A stretch of 64,000 bases of DNA from Paraburkholderia acidisoli. GTDB taxonomy: Bacteria; Pseudomonadota; Gammaproteobacteria; Burkholderiales; Burkholderiaceae. The notes beneath the pieces were generated by a model, which was not told the origin of the DNA, did not search any database, and was given only the letters and a program-made list of their open reading frames with translations. A program made the translations under genes and the position numbers. The DNA lies in contig NZ_CP046916.1 of NCBI RefSeq assembly GCF_009789675.1, forward strand, positions 806,001 to 870,000, read 5' to 3'. Positions 51,839-62,679 of the stretch are shown here, piece by piece; position 1 is the stretch's first letter, and each line of letters starts with the position of its first letter.

Positions 51839-53200
51839 TCAAACCCGATACGACGCCCCCACATGCGGCGCTTCGAGTTGCGCGCCGCCGCCCAGCAGCT
51901 TTTCGCGCAAGGTACCGGGTTCGTAGCGCGTCTTGTACGCGCCGCGCCGCTGCAACTCGGGCACGAGGTAGCGCACGATGTCGTGAAACGTGCGCGGCGA
52001 TTCGACCCACGCGAGATTGAAGCCGTCGATGCCGGTGTCCTCGACGAGCGCCTGCAGTTCGTCGGCGACCTGCCGCGCGTCGCCAACGATCACCGCGCCA
52101 CGCCCGCCGATCGCGACGAATTCCACGGCGTCGCGCACGGTCCAGACCTTGTCGGGGTCGAGCTTGCTGAACGACGCGAGCGCGGACTGCCCGGCGTCGG
52201 TATCCACGTACTGCAGCGTGTCCTCCGGCCGGTAACGCGCGAGATCGATCCCGGTCCAGCCCGACAGCAACGCCAGCGCGCCCTCGTAGCTGGCCCGCGC
52301 GCGGCAGGCCTCGTAGCGCGCTTGCGCCCGCTCGGCGGTTTCATCGACGATAACGGTGAGCATCGCGAATAACCGCGCGCTGTCGGGCGCCCGGCCCGCG
52401 TCGCGCAACGCCGCGCGCGCCTGTGCCGCCGCCGCGCGCAAGCCGTTGCGCGTGGGCGCGCCCAGAAAAATGCACTCGGCGTGCCGGGCGGCGAACTGCG
52501 TGCCGCGTGTCGAGCCGCCCGCCTGAAACAGCAACGGCGTGCGCTGCGGCGAAGGCTCGCACTGGAACACGCCGTCCACGCGAAAATGCGCGCCTTCGTG
52601 CTGCACGGCATGCACGCGCGCCGGATCGGCATAGATACCGCGCTCACGGTCGCGCAGCACCGCGCCCGCCTCCCAGCTGCCCTCCCAAAGCTGATAACAG
52701 ACCGACATGAATTCGTCGGCGCGATCGTAGCGAGCATCGTGCGCGCGCAAGGCGTCCTGACCGAGACTGCGCGCACCGCTTTGCAGATACGAGGTCACGA
52801 CGTTCCATGCCACGCGGCCGCCGCTCAGATGATCGAGCGTGGTGAAACGGCGCGCGAGCAGATACGGCTGCTCGTAAGCCACCGAAACGGTGAGCCCGAA
52901 CCCGAGATGGCGCGTGGCATGCGCCATCAGCGGAATCAGCACGGCGGGATCGTTCATCGGCACCTGCGCGGCGGTGCGCAAGGCCGTGGCGGGACTGCCG
53001 CCGTATTCGTCGTAGAGGCCGATCACGTCGCCGAGAAATAAGCCGTCGAACAGGCCTTCTTCGAGCACTTTCGCGAGTTCGACCCAATACGACGTGTCGA
53101 GATAATCGACCGAGCGGTCGTCGGGAGCAGTCCATTGACCGGGCGCGAGATGCGCCACGCAATTCATCATGAAAGCATTGAAACGGATCTGGCGAGGCAT
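51839..53200 (-). CDS. LLM-class flavin-dependent monooxygenase (NtaA/SnaA/DszA family)
   Basis: Protein of 453 aa with the luciferase-like barrel and the longer NtaA-branch layout: start PRQIRFNAFMMNCVAHLAPG, YWVELAKVLEEGLFDGLFLG, YLLARRFTTLDHLSGGRVAW, NVVTSYLQSGARSLG, HFRVDGVFQCEPSPQRTPLL and QAGGSTRGTQFAARHAECIF. These enzymes use reduced FMN from a separate reductase to oxidise compounds such as nitrilotriacetate, EDTA, dibenzothiophene sulfone or dimethylsulfide; the substrate is not predictable here. It is divergent from an MHS importer and an AhpD-like gene, forming a probable uptake-and-oxidation module. Confidence 0.9.
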   Translation of the reverse strand: MPRQIRFNAFMMNCVAHLAPGQWTAPDDRSVDYLDTSYWVELAKVLEEGLFDGLFLGDVIGLYDEYGGSPATALRTAAQVPMNDPAVLIPLMAHATRHLGFGLTVSVAYEQPYLLARRFTTLDHLSGGRVAWNVVTSYLQSGARSLGQDALRAHDARYDRADEFMSVCYQLWEGSWEAGAVLRDRERGIYADPARVHAVQHEGAHFRVDGVFQCEPSPQRTPLLFQAGGSTRGTQFAARHAECIFLGAPTRNGLRAAAAQARAALRDAGRAPDSARLFAMLTVIVDETAERAQARYEACRARASYEGALALLSGWTGIDLARYRPEDTLQYVDTDAGQSALASFSKLDPDKVWTVRDAVEFVAIGGRGAVIVGDARQVADELQALVEDTGIDGFNLAWVESPRTFHDIVRYLVPELQRRGAYKTRYEPGTLREKLLGGGAQLEAPHVGASYRV

Positions 53201-53378
53201 GGCGTTCGTTGCGGCAGCAAGTAGAAAGCGTCGATTCTAGGAGCCACGGGCGGCACGCCAAATCGCAATTCGCGCGTTGCTTATACGCGCCGCCGCTTCG
53301 ATGCAAAGCACGAATCGTTGTTAGGCCGATGGCGCCTGGCATGGTCAACTGACCGGCTTTTCCTGTGCTTGCTGAATC

Positions 53379-54767
53379 ATGTCCACGCGCCTCTCAACCT
53401 CGGCTTCAACTTCATCGACATCGGCGTCTTCGCCGCAACGTTCGCCACGCAATGGCGCGGCGCGCGTCGGCTTCGCCGCCTTCATCGGCACCACGATCGA
53501 GTGGTACGACTTCTACATCTACAGCACCGCTTCGGCGCTCGTATTCAGCCATGCGTTCTTTCCGGCCAACACGAGTGCGCTGACCGGCATCCTCGGTTCG
53601 TTCGCGGCGTACGGCGTGGGCTTCTTCGCGCGGCCGCTCGGCGCGGTGTTCGCGGGGCACTTCGGCGACCGCATCGGGCGCAAGCGCGTACTGGTGTTTT
53701 CGCTCGTGCTGATGGGTATCGCCACGCTGCTCACGGGCCTGCTGCCCACCTACGCGACAGCCGGTCTGCTCGCGACCGCCCTGCTCGTCGCGTTGCGCCT
53801 GCTGCAAGGCGTGGCGACAGGCGCCGAATGGGGCGGCGCGTCGCTGCTCTCGGTCGAACACGCGAGCGCGCGTTCGCGCGGCCTGCTCGGTTCGTTCACG
53901 CAGGTCGGCTCGGCGGCGGGCATGTTGCTCGCCTCGGGCACGTTTCTCGGCGTGCGGCAGTGGCTTTCCGCCGACGACTTCGCCGCGTGGGGCTGGCGCC
54001 TGCCGTTCCTGTTCAGCGTGGTGCTGGTGGCCGTGGGCGTGTTCGTACGCGCGCGCATTCACGAACCGGCGCCGTTCCTCGAAGCCCAGGCCGAAGGCAA
54101 GCTGCGCCGTCTGCCCGTCGCCGACGTGTTCCGCCATCATCGCCGCGCCCTGCTCGTGACGATCGGCTTGCGGCTGCTGCAACCGGCCATGTACGCGATC
54201 GTCACCACCTACGCCATCAGCTATCTGAATCTCAAGCGCGGCGGCGCGTCGTTCGCGCTGAGCGCGGTGATCGTCGGCTCGGCGTTCGCCATTGTCGCGA
54301 CGCCGCTGTGGGCCGCGCTCTCCGACCGTATCGGCCGCAAGCGTCCGGCGGTGTGGGCCGTGGTCGGCATCAGCCTGCTGGTGTGGCCGTTCTTCTGGTT
54401 TCTCGATCACGGCGATCTGCGTTATCTACCGGTGGTCTTCGCCATCGAGCTGGCCATTTTCGATGCCGCGATCTACGCGCCCGGCGCGGCCTGGTTCGCG
54501 GAGCAGTTCCCCGTTGAGGTCCGCTATAGCGGCATTTCGCTCGGCTACCAGATCGGCACGTTGATCTCGGGCGGCCTGACGCCGTTCGTGGCGGCGGCGC
54601 TCCTCGCGCTCGGGCACGGGTCGCCGTGGTACATCTGCGCGTATATCAGCGGCTTGGGCGTGGTGAGCCTGATCGCCGTGCTGGCCGCGGCGGATCCGGC
54701 GCGGCGCGCATCCGGCACGACGCGTCCAACTGAAAGACGCGATTCGGCGATCGTCCGGCCGCGCTGA
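53379..54767 (+). CDS. MFS transporter, metabolite:H+ symporter (MHS) family
   Basis: Membrane protein of 462 aa with 12 helices. The MHS signature is FAAFIGTTIEWYDFYIYSTA at helix 1. Loop 2-3 has HFGDRIGRKRVLVFSLVLMG, helix 5 region GSFTQVGSAAGMLLASG, and loop 8-9 ALSDRIGRKRPAVWAVVGIS. Relatives import shikimate, proline/betaine, citrate or alpha-ketoglutarate with protons. The N-terminus (about 27 residues) is Ser/Thr rich, so the true start might be a little later; ATG 53379 is the longest option. An AhpD-like gene follows after 26 bp. Confidence 0.88.
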   Translation: MSTRLSTSASTSSTSASSPQRSPRNGAARVGFAAFIGTTIEWYDFYIYSTASALVFSHAFFPANTSALTGILGSFAAYGVGFFARPLGAVFAGHFGDRIGRKRVLVFSLVLMGIATLLTGLLPTYATAGLLATALLVALRLLQGVATGAEWGGASLLSVEHASARSRGLLGSFTQVGSAAGMLLASGTFLGVRQWLSADDFAAWGWRLPFLFSVVLVAVGVFVRARIHEPAPFLEAQAEGKLRRLPVADVFRHHRRALLVTIGLRLLQPAMYAIVTTYAISYLNLKRGGASFALSAVIVGSAFAIVATPLWAALSDRIGRKRPAVWAVVGISLLVWPFFWFLDHGDLRYLPVVFAIELAIFDAAIYAPGAAWFAEQFPVEVRYSGISLGYQIGTLISGGLTPFVAAALLALGHGSPWYICAYISGLGVVSLIAVLAAADPARRASGTTRPTERRDSAIVRPR

Positions 54768-54793
54768 CTTCCCCTTTTGCAGAGAGTATTTCG

Positions 54794-55405
54794 ATGAGCG
54801 GACACCGCACACACGACGACGAAGCCCGCCTCGTGGGCGCCCTCGAACGCCTGCACGCCGGGCCCAAAGCGTTTCGCGCGCTCTCGGCGCCCGTGTGGCG
54901 CGCGGGCGCGTTGTCGGAGAAGGACAAGCACCTGGTCGCGATCGCGATTGCGCAGATCACGCGCTGCGCGTTCTGCATCGAGCATCACGCGGCGCTTGCG
55001 CGCAAGTGCGGCGCGACCGAGGCCGAAGCGCTCGCCGTGAGTTATCTGAGCGCGGCGCTGGAATCGCTCGGCGCGGCGACGCTCGCGGTAACGAACGGCG
55101 CGCTTTCCATCGACGATGAAGCGGGGCTACGCAACACGCGCGTCGCGAAGGCACGCCTCGAGTTCGCGCAGACCGTGTTCGCCACCCATGTCATCGATAA
55201 CGCTCTGGTCTGGCTTACTGCCGCGGCCGTGGCGTATGCGCAGTCGAACGAAGCGCGGCGCGTGGTGCTGCACGAACAGGCGCTAGTTGCGCATGCAACG
55301 ACCGAGGCCCTGGACGAGGCGTATGCGATTGCCGTCGTGCTGCGCGCGGGGGCGGTGTACGCGCATACGCTGCATGTCGTCGATGCGTTTCGCGAGCGCG
55401 AATGA
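54794..55405 (+). CDS. AhpD-like carboxymuconolactone decarboxylase family protein with CxxC
   Basis: Protein of 203 aa. The redox site is CAFCIEHHAALARKCGATEA, with the Cys-x2-Cys and following His of AhpD-type alkylhydroperoxidases. The C-terminal half is a second, degenerate helical region without Cys pair. It probably reduces peroxides or forms part of a thiol relay that copes with by-products of the flavin monooxygenase encoded nearby. Start ATG 54794 follows GCAGAGAGTATTTCG. It is cotranscribed with the MHS gene by spacing. Confidence 0.88.
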   Translation: MSGHRTHDDEARLVGALERLHAGPKAFRALSAPVWRAGALSEKDKHLVAIAIAQITRCAFCIEHHAALARKCGATEAEALAVSYLSAALESLGAATLAVTNGALSIDDEAGLRNTRVAKARLEFAQTVFATHVIDNALVWLTAAAVAYAQSNEARRVVLHEQALVAHATTEALDEAYAIAVVLRAGAVYAHTLHVVDAFRERE

Positions 55406-55630
55406 TCGTGCGTTAAGCCGTGTTGGAGTGCCCGCTGCGGATTGGCGATTAGATTTCGTCGATGTCGATGTCGATCGCAATGGGAAACGATTCGCGATGA
55501 GGTGTCCGGCCGCGATAGCGAGCCGCGCGAAAACGTCCGGCATCGTCGCCGCTACGCTGAAACCATGGAGAGAGACGGCATCGCCAGCGCTGATTCACGC
55601 TGGCGATGCGCTCATGCTTCTTCTGGCCGA

Positions 55631-57595
<1,965 letters not shown>

Positions 57596-58432
57596 CGCGT
57601 TCTCCCGTGAGACGAAGGCGGCGCGCGCGACACCCCATCGCGCGAACCACGATCGCTACGCGCGTCATGAACGCGCGTCGCGCTTCGTCAAGCGAAACCC
57701 CCGCTACGCCTCGGTACGCGCCGCTGTCGGGCGGCGCGCACGGTTCGGTCCGGTGCGTGCGGCGCACAAGGTATCCGGCCGGTTGAGTAATAGGCATGCT
57801 CACCGACGCGGGGATGGCTTGTGGGTTTGTCGCAGACCTGTTGGGGCGACAGGAGACAAGCACGTCATGCGGTCGGCCGTATAAACGTTGCGATGACCCT
57901 CGTTATCGCGAACGCGCGGCGACCGGATGCCTTGGGGGGCCTTTTTAGCCAAATCCATGCCATCGGCCGCAATCCGCGCTGTGAAGCGGCACTCATCGTT
58001 TTCATGCTGAACGCATGACTGAAAACGTGTGCAAAATGTTTCGATGCTGAAACGCTCAGCCGAATTACTGCGTTTCTCGTGAAGAAAATGAATAACGCCG
58101 GCGTCACGCTGTTGTGCCTGCAACGTATTCGTATGAAGGAAATGAATGCGGCTGCATGGGCCATGAAGGCGCTTAACTCATTGTTTGGCGCTCAATAAAC
58201 AGGGGAAACCGATATTTCCAGAAGCGTTCAAATTTGATTCATCGAAAAAACGAATTGAATTGATCGACTGTTGGATGGCGAATATCGTGCGATCGCACCC
58301 CGCGTAGGGCATTCATCGGACTAAATGCCGCACGCCATCGGGACATATCACGACATTTGCGCGAGATCATCAGAAATAACGTGCGCCATTGTTATCTTGA
58401 TAATTTCCTCGAGAAGCACTCGCGCCGTTTTC
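57596..58432. other. 837-bp intergenic region before the hemerythrin gene
   Basis: No gene was accepted; frames here (for example leftward 57800-58123) have codon use unlike the neighbours. The part from about 58150 to 58410 is relatively AT-rich and probably contains the hemerythrin promoter. A TTATC/GATAA inverted pair occurs near 58391-58402. No tRNA or known RNA was recognised. Confidence 0.4.
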
Positions 58433-58855
58433 ATGTCCCTTTCCGCTGCCATTCCCGCCTCGCATTTGCCTGCCGAGCTCCATCTCGGCGAACCCGTCAC
58501 CGACGCCATGCACGCCGGGTTCATGCGCCTGCTCGACCAGACCCGCGATGCCCCGGACGACACGCTCGTTGCCGCGCTCGACGCGTGGATCGCGCATACG
58601 CAAGAACACTTCGCGCAGGAGGAGCGCTGGATGGACGCCATGGATTTCGCTGGCCGCCATTGCCATACCGGTCAGCATCGCAACGTGCTGCACGTGGCCG
58701 GCGCCGTGCGCGCGGAAATCGTGGAGAACGGCCGCTTCGATCTGGGCCGCGGTCTGAGCGCCGAATTGCGCGACTGGTTCGCCCATCATGTGAGAACGAT
58801 GGACGCGATGATGATCGGCCACATGCGCGAAATGGGCGTAGCGCCGGTCGCGTGA
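58433..58855 (+). CDS. Bacteriohemerythrin-like protein
   Basis: Protein of 140 aa with the four-helix hemerythrin bundle and di-iron ligands: His in DAMHAGFMRLLDQ, His and Glu in HTQEHFAQEERWMDAMDF, His in CHTGQHRNVLH, and HHVRTMDAMM with His and Asp. The HxxxE...WM pattern is diagnostic. Hemerythrins bind oxygen reversibly or sense or detoxify nitric oxide. It lies 76 bp upstream of a flavin hydroxylase gene, so it could store or deliver oxygen for it. ATG 58433 fits the domain start; no clear ribosome site. Confidence 0.88.
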   Translation: MSLSAAIPASHLPAELHLGEPVTDAMHAGFMRLLDQTRDAPDDTLVAALDAWIAHTQEHFAQEERWMDAMDFAGRHCHTGQHRNVLHVAGAVRAEIVENGRFDLGRGLSAELRDWFAHHVRTMDAMMIGHMREMGVAPVA

Positions 58856-58931
58856 GGGATCACATCGTGCATCGCGCGTCGACTCTTCCGTCTTGCCGTT
58901 TTTCGCTCACTCGCATCCGGGCAACCGCTTC

Positions 58932-60137
58932 ATGAACAACGACGTCATCATCGTCGGCGGCGGTCCCGTCGGCTTATGTCTCGCGCGTGCGCTCAGCGGC
59001 CACGGCATGCGTATCACGGTAATCGAGCAGCAGGCGACCGACGCATTGGCAGCGCCCGCATTCGACGGCCGCGAAATCGCACTGACGCAAAAGTCCGTGC
59101 GCCTATTGCGCGATCTCGACGTATGGGAACGCATCGATGCCGATGCCCGTTCGCCCATGCGCGCGGCAAAAATTTTCAATGGCATGTCGATGCATGCGCT
59201 TGAAATCGGCGCGGGGAATGCTCGTTCCGGCAACCATGCGGAATTGGGCTGGCTCGTGGCCAATCACGTGATTCGCCGGGCGGCATTCGAGTCGGTGCAG
59301 GCGAGTATCGCCACGCATCGCGACATCACGTTGATGGCGGGCGAAACGGTGAGCGCCGTCACGGCCAACGCCGAAAGCGCGAGGGTGACGCTCGCGAGCG
59401 GCGCGACGCTCACGGCCGCGTTGGTGATTGCCGCCGACAGCCGCTTTTCGCCCACGCGCCGCATGATGGGCATCGCCGCCGACCTGCACGACTTCGGCAA
59501 GACCATGCTGGTGTGCCGCATGACGCACGACCAGCCGCATCGCGAGGCCGCCTGGGAGTGGTTCGGTTACGGCCAGACGCTGGCGTTACTGCCGATGAAT
59601 GCGCACGCGGAAAGCGGTGCGCATCAATCTTCCGTGGTCCTAACTTTATCGGCTCACGCAATGGAGGCGGTGGCCGCCATGAGCGAGACCGCATTCAACG
59701 CGCATCTCGAACAACGCTTTGCAGGGCGCCTCGGCGCGATGCAACTCGCGAGTACACGCCACTGCTACCCGCTCGTATCCGTCTACGCCAACCGTTTCAT
59801 GGCCACGCGTTTTGCCACGGTTGGCGATGCGGCGGTCGGCATGCATCCGGTCACGGCGCACGGCTTCAACTTTGGTCTCGCCAGTATCGAAACCTTGTGC
59901 GAAAGCGTGACGCATGCGCGACGCGCAGGCGGCGACATCGGCGCAGCAGCGGTTTTACGAAGCTATGAACTACGACACCAGCGCGCAACGCGGCCGTTGT
60001 TTCTCGCCACTCGCTTCGTCACCGAAATCTATACGAACGGCACGCTGCCCGCGCGGCTCGCACGCGAAGTCATGCTGCGCGCGGCCTCGCGGCTCGCGCC
60101 GTTCAGAAACGCGGTGGCCGCGTCACTGATGGGTTAG
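58932..60137 (+). CDS. ubiM: UbiH/UbiF/COQ6-family FAD hydroxylase, probably UbiM
   Basis: Protein of 401 aa, normal length for ubiquinone-ring hydroxylases. FAD motifs are VIIVGGGPVGLCLARALSG at the N-terminus, the DG-type ALVIAADSRFSPTRR, and the second FAD site ATVGDAAVGMHPVTAHGFNF. The AHGFNFGL form is characteristic of UbiM rather than UbiH or UbiF as far as I recall; the ring position it hydroxylates is therefore inferred. It would act at the membrane in ubiquinone synthesis using oxygen. ATG 58932 was chosen by the FAD motif distance. Confidence 0.75.
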   Translation: MNNDVIIVGGGPVGLCLARALSGHGMRITVIEQQATDALAAPAFDGREIALTQKSVRLLRDLDVWERIDADARSPMRAAKIFNGMSMHALEIGAGNARSGNHAELGWLVANHVIRRAAFESVQASIATHRDITLMAGETVSAVTANAESARVTLASGATLTAALVIAADSRFSPTRRMMGIAADLHDFGKTMLVCRMTHDQPHREAAWEWFGYGQTLALLPMNAHAESGAHQSSVVLTLSAHAMEAVAAMSETAFNAHLEQRFAGRLGAMQLASTRHCYPLVSVYANRFMATRFATVGDAAVGMHPVTAHGFNFGLASIETLCESVTHARRAGGDIGAAAVLRSYELRHQRATRPLFLATRFVTEIYTNGTLPARLAREVMLRAASRLAPFRNAVAASLMG

Positions 60138-60175
60138 TTTCGCGGCCATTACGTGCACGGAAACGTCGGCAAACG

Positions 60176-60442
60176 TTATTTCGGCGCCCCGCCGCGGCGC
60201 TCGTCGCGCGAGAGTTCGGCCGGTGGCAACGAATCGCTTTCCTGTAGCGGGTCGCCCACCACACGGCGTTTGCCGGACTGATCGCTGGCCACGCCGCCCG
60301 AGTCGCTCTCGGCGTCGTATTCGGCGGCGACCTGTTTCTCCGCGCGGCTCCAGTATTCGTCGGATTTGCCATCGGGCGCGCCGTCGTCTTGCCAAAGCTG
60401 ATACGCGCGGCGGCGGATGCGTTCTTCACGTTCGTCGTTCAT
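60176..60442 (-). CDS. DUF2934 family protein
   Basis: Protein of 88 aa. The DUF2934 core is at the N-terminus: EERIRRRAYQLWQDDGAPDG then KSDEYWSRAEKQVAAE. The remainder is acidic, hydrophilic and probably disordered. The function is unknown; members are often found near stress genes in rhizobia and burkholderias. ATG 60442 has GCAGGAGGAATCGCC, an excellent ribosome site. It is convergent with the ubiM-like gene. Confidence 0.9.
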   Translation of the reverse strand: MNDEREERIRRRAYQLWQDDGAPDGKSDEYWSRAEKQVAAEYDAESDSGGVASDQSGKRRVVGDPLQESDSLPPAELSRDERRGGAPK

Positions 60443-60588
60443 GGCGATTCCTCCTGCGAAAGTCGCCTTCATCTAACGACGTGCCCACCGCAAACGCGAT
60501 GCCCGTGCGCACTCATGCGTCTCCCAGCCGCCGCTGGGCGCGCAAAGGCCGTACGCCGGGCGCGAAGGTTGCGTCATTAGCGCTGCGT

Positions 60589-60642
60589 GAGCCACATGAG
60601 CCACATGAGCCACATGAGCCACATGAGCCACATGAGCCACAT
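60589..60642. repeat. Six 9-bp tandem repeats upstream of PRC-barrel 2
   Basis: GAGCCACAT is repeated six times without error, ending 47 bp before the PRC-barrel start codon. It lies where the promoter or leader should be, so changes in copy number could alter promoter spacing or leader structure. Confidence 0.92.
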
Positions 60643-60689
60643 CGACATAATCGATCACAATGCCGCCATCCACGAACCAGGAGGTTTTC

Positions 60690-61163
60690 ATGGACCCCAC
60701 CACTCCCGCCCCGCCGCTGTTGCCGCAAACCGATGCCGCCGATGTCGGTCTGGTCGGCGCCGTGGCGTTGAGCGGCGCGCGCGTGATCGCCTCGGACGGC
60801 AAGCACGCGGGCAAACTCGAACACGTGATGCTCGACGTGCGCCGCGGCCGCATTGCCTATGCGGTCGTTTCGGTCGGCGGCATCGCGGGCCTGGGCAGCA
60901 AGCTGCTCGCCGTGCCGTGGCGCGCCGTGATGCTCGACCTGACGCATAATCATGTGCTGCTGCCCGTACCCGCCGAGAAGCTCAAGGACGCGCCGGGCTT
61001 CGACAAGGACCACTGGCCCGCAATGGCCGACCCGGACTGGGAACGCGGCATCTGCGACTACTACGGCAGCGCGCCGTACTGGGGCGCCGAGGACGGCCGC
61101 GTGGGCGACCTGCCAACCGGATCGTCGAACCTGCCCGGCCCGGGGCGCGGCGTGGAGCCTTGA
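60690..61163 (+). CDS. PRC-barrel domain protein 2
   Basis: Protein of 157 aa, paralogue of the PRC-barrel protein at 10300-10728. PRC-barrel at residues 25-95 (VIASDGKHAGKLEHVMLDVR, then IAYAVVSVGGIAGLGSKLL) and the shared tail motif PGFDKDHWPAMADPDW. A Gly/Pro-rich C-terminus is unique to this copy. ATG 60690 has CCAGGAGGTTTTC upstream. A 9-bp repeat array lies in its leader. A small membrane protein gene follows after 73 bp. Confidence 0.9.
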   Translation: MDPTTPAPPLLPQTDAADVGLVGAVALSGARVIASDGKHAGKLEHVMLDVRRGRIAYAVVSVGGIAGLGSKLLAVPWRAVMLDLTHNHVLLPVPAEKLKDAPGFDKDHWPAMADPDWERGICDYYGSAPYWGAEDGRVGDLPTGSSNLPGPGRGVEP

Positions 61164-61236
61164 ACCGGAGTCGGCGCGCGTCGAGCTTGCACGCGGGCGC
61201 GCGCCCTCTCTTCACGCCGTACAAGGAACCGAACCG

Positions 61237-61503
61237 ATGTTTGCCGCCGTCACCACTCTCGCCTTGCTGATCGTCGGCTATGTGCACACGAGCCTTTCGC
61301 GCTTCACTGAGCCGGGGCGCAAACGCGTGATCGCCCATGTAACGCTCATCGCCGTGGGGCTGATGTTCGGCGTGATCGGCGCGATGCTGGCGGGCCAGGT
61401 CGCGCCGCCGTGGGTCGTGATCGCGTGCGGCATGGGCATCGTCCATATTCCGGCGCTGTGCGTGCTGATCCTCAAGCGTTTTGGCCGCTCGGGACAAAGC
61501 TGA
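61237..61503 (+). CDS. Small membrane protein
   Basis: Protein of 88 aa with three hydrophobic segments: FAAVTTLALLIVGYVHTSL, HVTLIAVGLMFGVIGAMLA and WVVIACGMGIVHIPALCVLI, and basic residues between the first two (EPGRKRVIAH). The orientation is probably N-out/C-in, judging by the RFGRSGQS end. ATG 61237 follows CAAGGAACCGAACCG. Probably cotranscribed with PRC-barrel 2. I recognise no family. Confidence 0.7.
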   Translation: MFAAVTTLALLIVGYVHTSLSRFTEPGRKRVIAHVTLIAVGLMFGVIGAMLAGQVAPPWVVIACGMGIVHIPALCVLILKRFGRSGQS

Positions 61504-61533
61504 GCGGCACGTGGACGATCGCTGTGGCGGCAC

Positions 61534-62475
61534 TCAGGGTCGCATCGCCGCAGCCAGTTCGTCGGCGGTCAGGAAATACTGCCGGTTGTCCGCCAGCCGC
61601 CCGATCATGAAGTCGATGAAAGTCCGCACGCGCAGCGGCTGTTCCGTGCGATGCCCGTAGTAGATGTAGAGCGCGCCGTAGTCGACCACGTGCTCCGCCA
61701 GCAGCGCCACGAGCCGGCCTTCGCGAATAGGCGTGGCCGCGCTGAAACTGCCTAGCTGGCCGATACCCAGCCCCGCCAGCACGGCCTGCGTTTCCATCTC
61801 CGTATCGTTCACGTGGATCACAGGCGGCACGTCGCGCCACACGATCTCGTCGCGCACCTGAAACGCCCATTGCGCGAGCTTGCCCGTATTCGCACGCCGA
61901 TACCCCGTGCAGCGGTGCCGCGCGAGATCGTCGATGCTGCGCGGCGCGCCGTGACGCGCGAGATAGTCCGGCGACGCGCACACGATCAACTGGATCGGCA
62001 CGAGCCGCCGCGCGATGGAGCCGCCCGCAGGCGGCGGGCCGCCGCGAAAGCCCACGTCCGCGCGTTCGCTCACGAGGTCGGTGAAGCGGTCATCGAACTG
62101 CACTTCGAGCTGTACGTCGGGATAGCGCTGCGCGAACGCCTCGAAGTGTTCCCACAACACCGGCATGCCCAGCGCGCGCGGCGCACTCACGCGCAACGGG
62201 CCGCTCGCCGCTTCGGTCGAGCGCCGCGCCTCGTCCAGCGCCGAAGTCAGCGTGGCGAGCGCGGGCCTGGCGCTCTCGTAGAGGCGCTGACCTTCCTCGG
62301 TCAGACTCAGCTTGCGCGTGGTGCGATGAAAAAGCCGCACGCCCAGCGACTTTTCGAGTTGCATGACGGCCTGACTCGCGGCCTGCGGCGAGATGCCCTG
62401 ATCGACCGCGGCGCGCCGCAGGCTGCCCAGCGCGGCAGCGCGCACGAAGGTGGTGATTGCGCGAATTTCGTTCAT
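61534..62475 (-). CDS. LysR family transcriptional regulator
   Basis: Protein of 313 aa. N-terminal helix-turn-helix: AITTFVRAAALGSLRRAAVD, QGISPQAASQAVMQLEKSLG, VRLFHRTTRKLSLTEEG. The effector domain begins GPLRVSAPRALGMPVLWEHF. The pattern belongs to the CrgA/DsdC-like subgroup that often controls a divergent oxidoreductase. It is divergent from the SDR at 62680 with TTGGC-type repeats in between, so it probably regulates that gene and itself. Start ATG 62475. Confidence 0.92.
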   Translation of the reverse strand: MNEIRAITTFVRAAALGSLRRAAVDQGISPQAASQAVMQLEKSLGVRLFHRTTRKLSLTEEGQRLYESARPALATLTSALDEARRSTEAASGPLRVSAPRALGMPVLWEHFEAFAQRYPDVQLEVQFDDRFTDLVSERADVGFRGGPPPAGGSIARRLVPIQLIVCASPDYLARHGAPRSIDDLARHRCTGYRRANTGKLAQWAFQVRDEIVWRDVPPVIHVNDTEMETQAVLAGLGIGQLGSFSAATPIREGRLVALLAEHVVDYGALYIYYGHRTEQPLRVRTFIDFMIGRLADNRQYFLTADELAAAMRP

Positions 62476-62534
62476 GCCGGCTTCCGGTCGAGTTTCAGGT
62501 TGCGCTTGCGCTCGCGTTTACGTTTGCGTTCCGA

Positions 62535-62574
62535 TTGGCCACCGGTTGGCCACCGGTTGGCATTCGTTCGCCAA
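62535..62574. promoter_or_regulatory. Repeated TTGGC boxes, probable LysR binding region
   Basis: TTGGCCACCGG occurs twice in tandem (62535-62545, 62546-62556) and is followed by an inverted pair TTGGC (62557-62561) and GCCAA (62570-62574) spaced 8 bp. Another GCCAA follows at about 62590. LysR tetramers bind paired dyads of this kind. Position between the divergent genes supports the call. Confidence 0.6.
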
Positions 62575-62679
62575 TTAGCAACTTCCGCTTGCCAATGATT
62601 CCAGTGATTATGGTCTAGTTCGGGTCAATCGTCGCGCCTACGATGACGTCACTCACCTCACCTCAGCAAGGAGAACGTC

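Noticed and set aside
57800..58123. Leftward 107-codon frame upstream of the hemerythrin gene
   Set aside because: No ribosome site and amino-acid composition typical of random sequence.
60589..60642. Possible CRISPR array
   Set aside because: 9-bp head-to-tail repeats without spacers, and no cas genes in the window. The same holds for 47275-47323 and 56703-56985.
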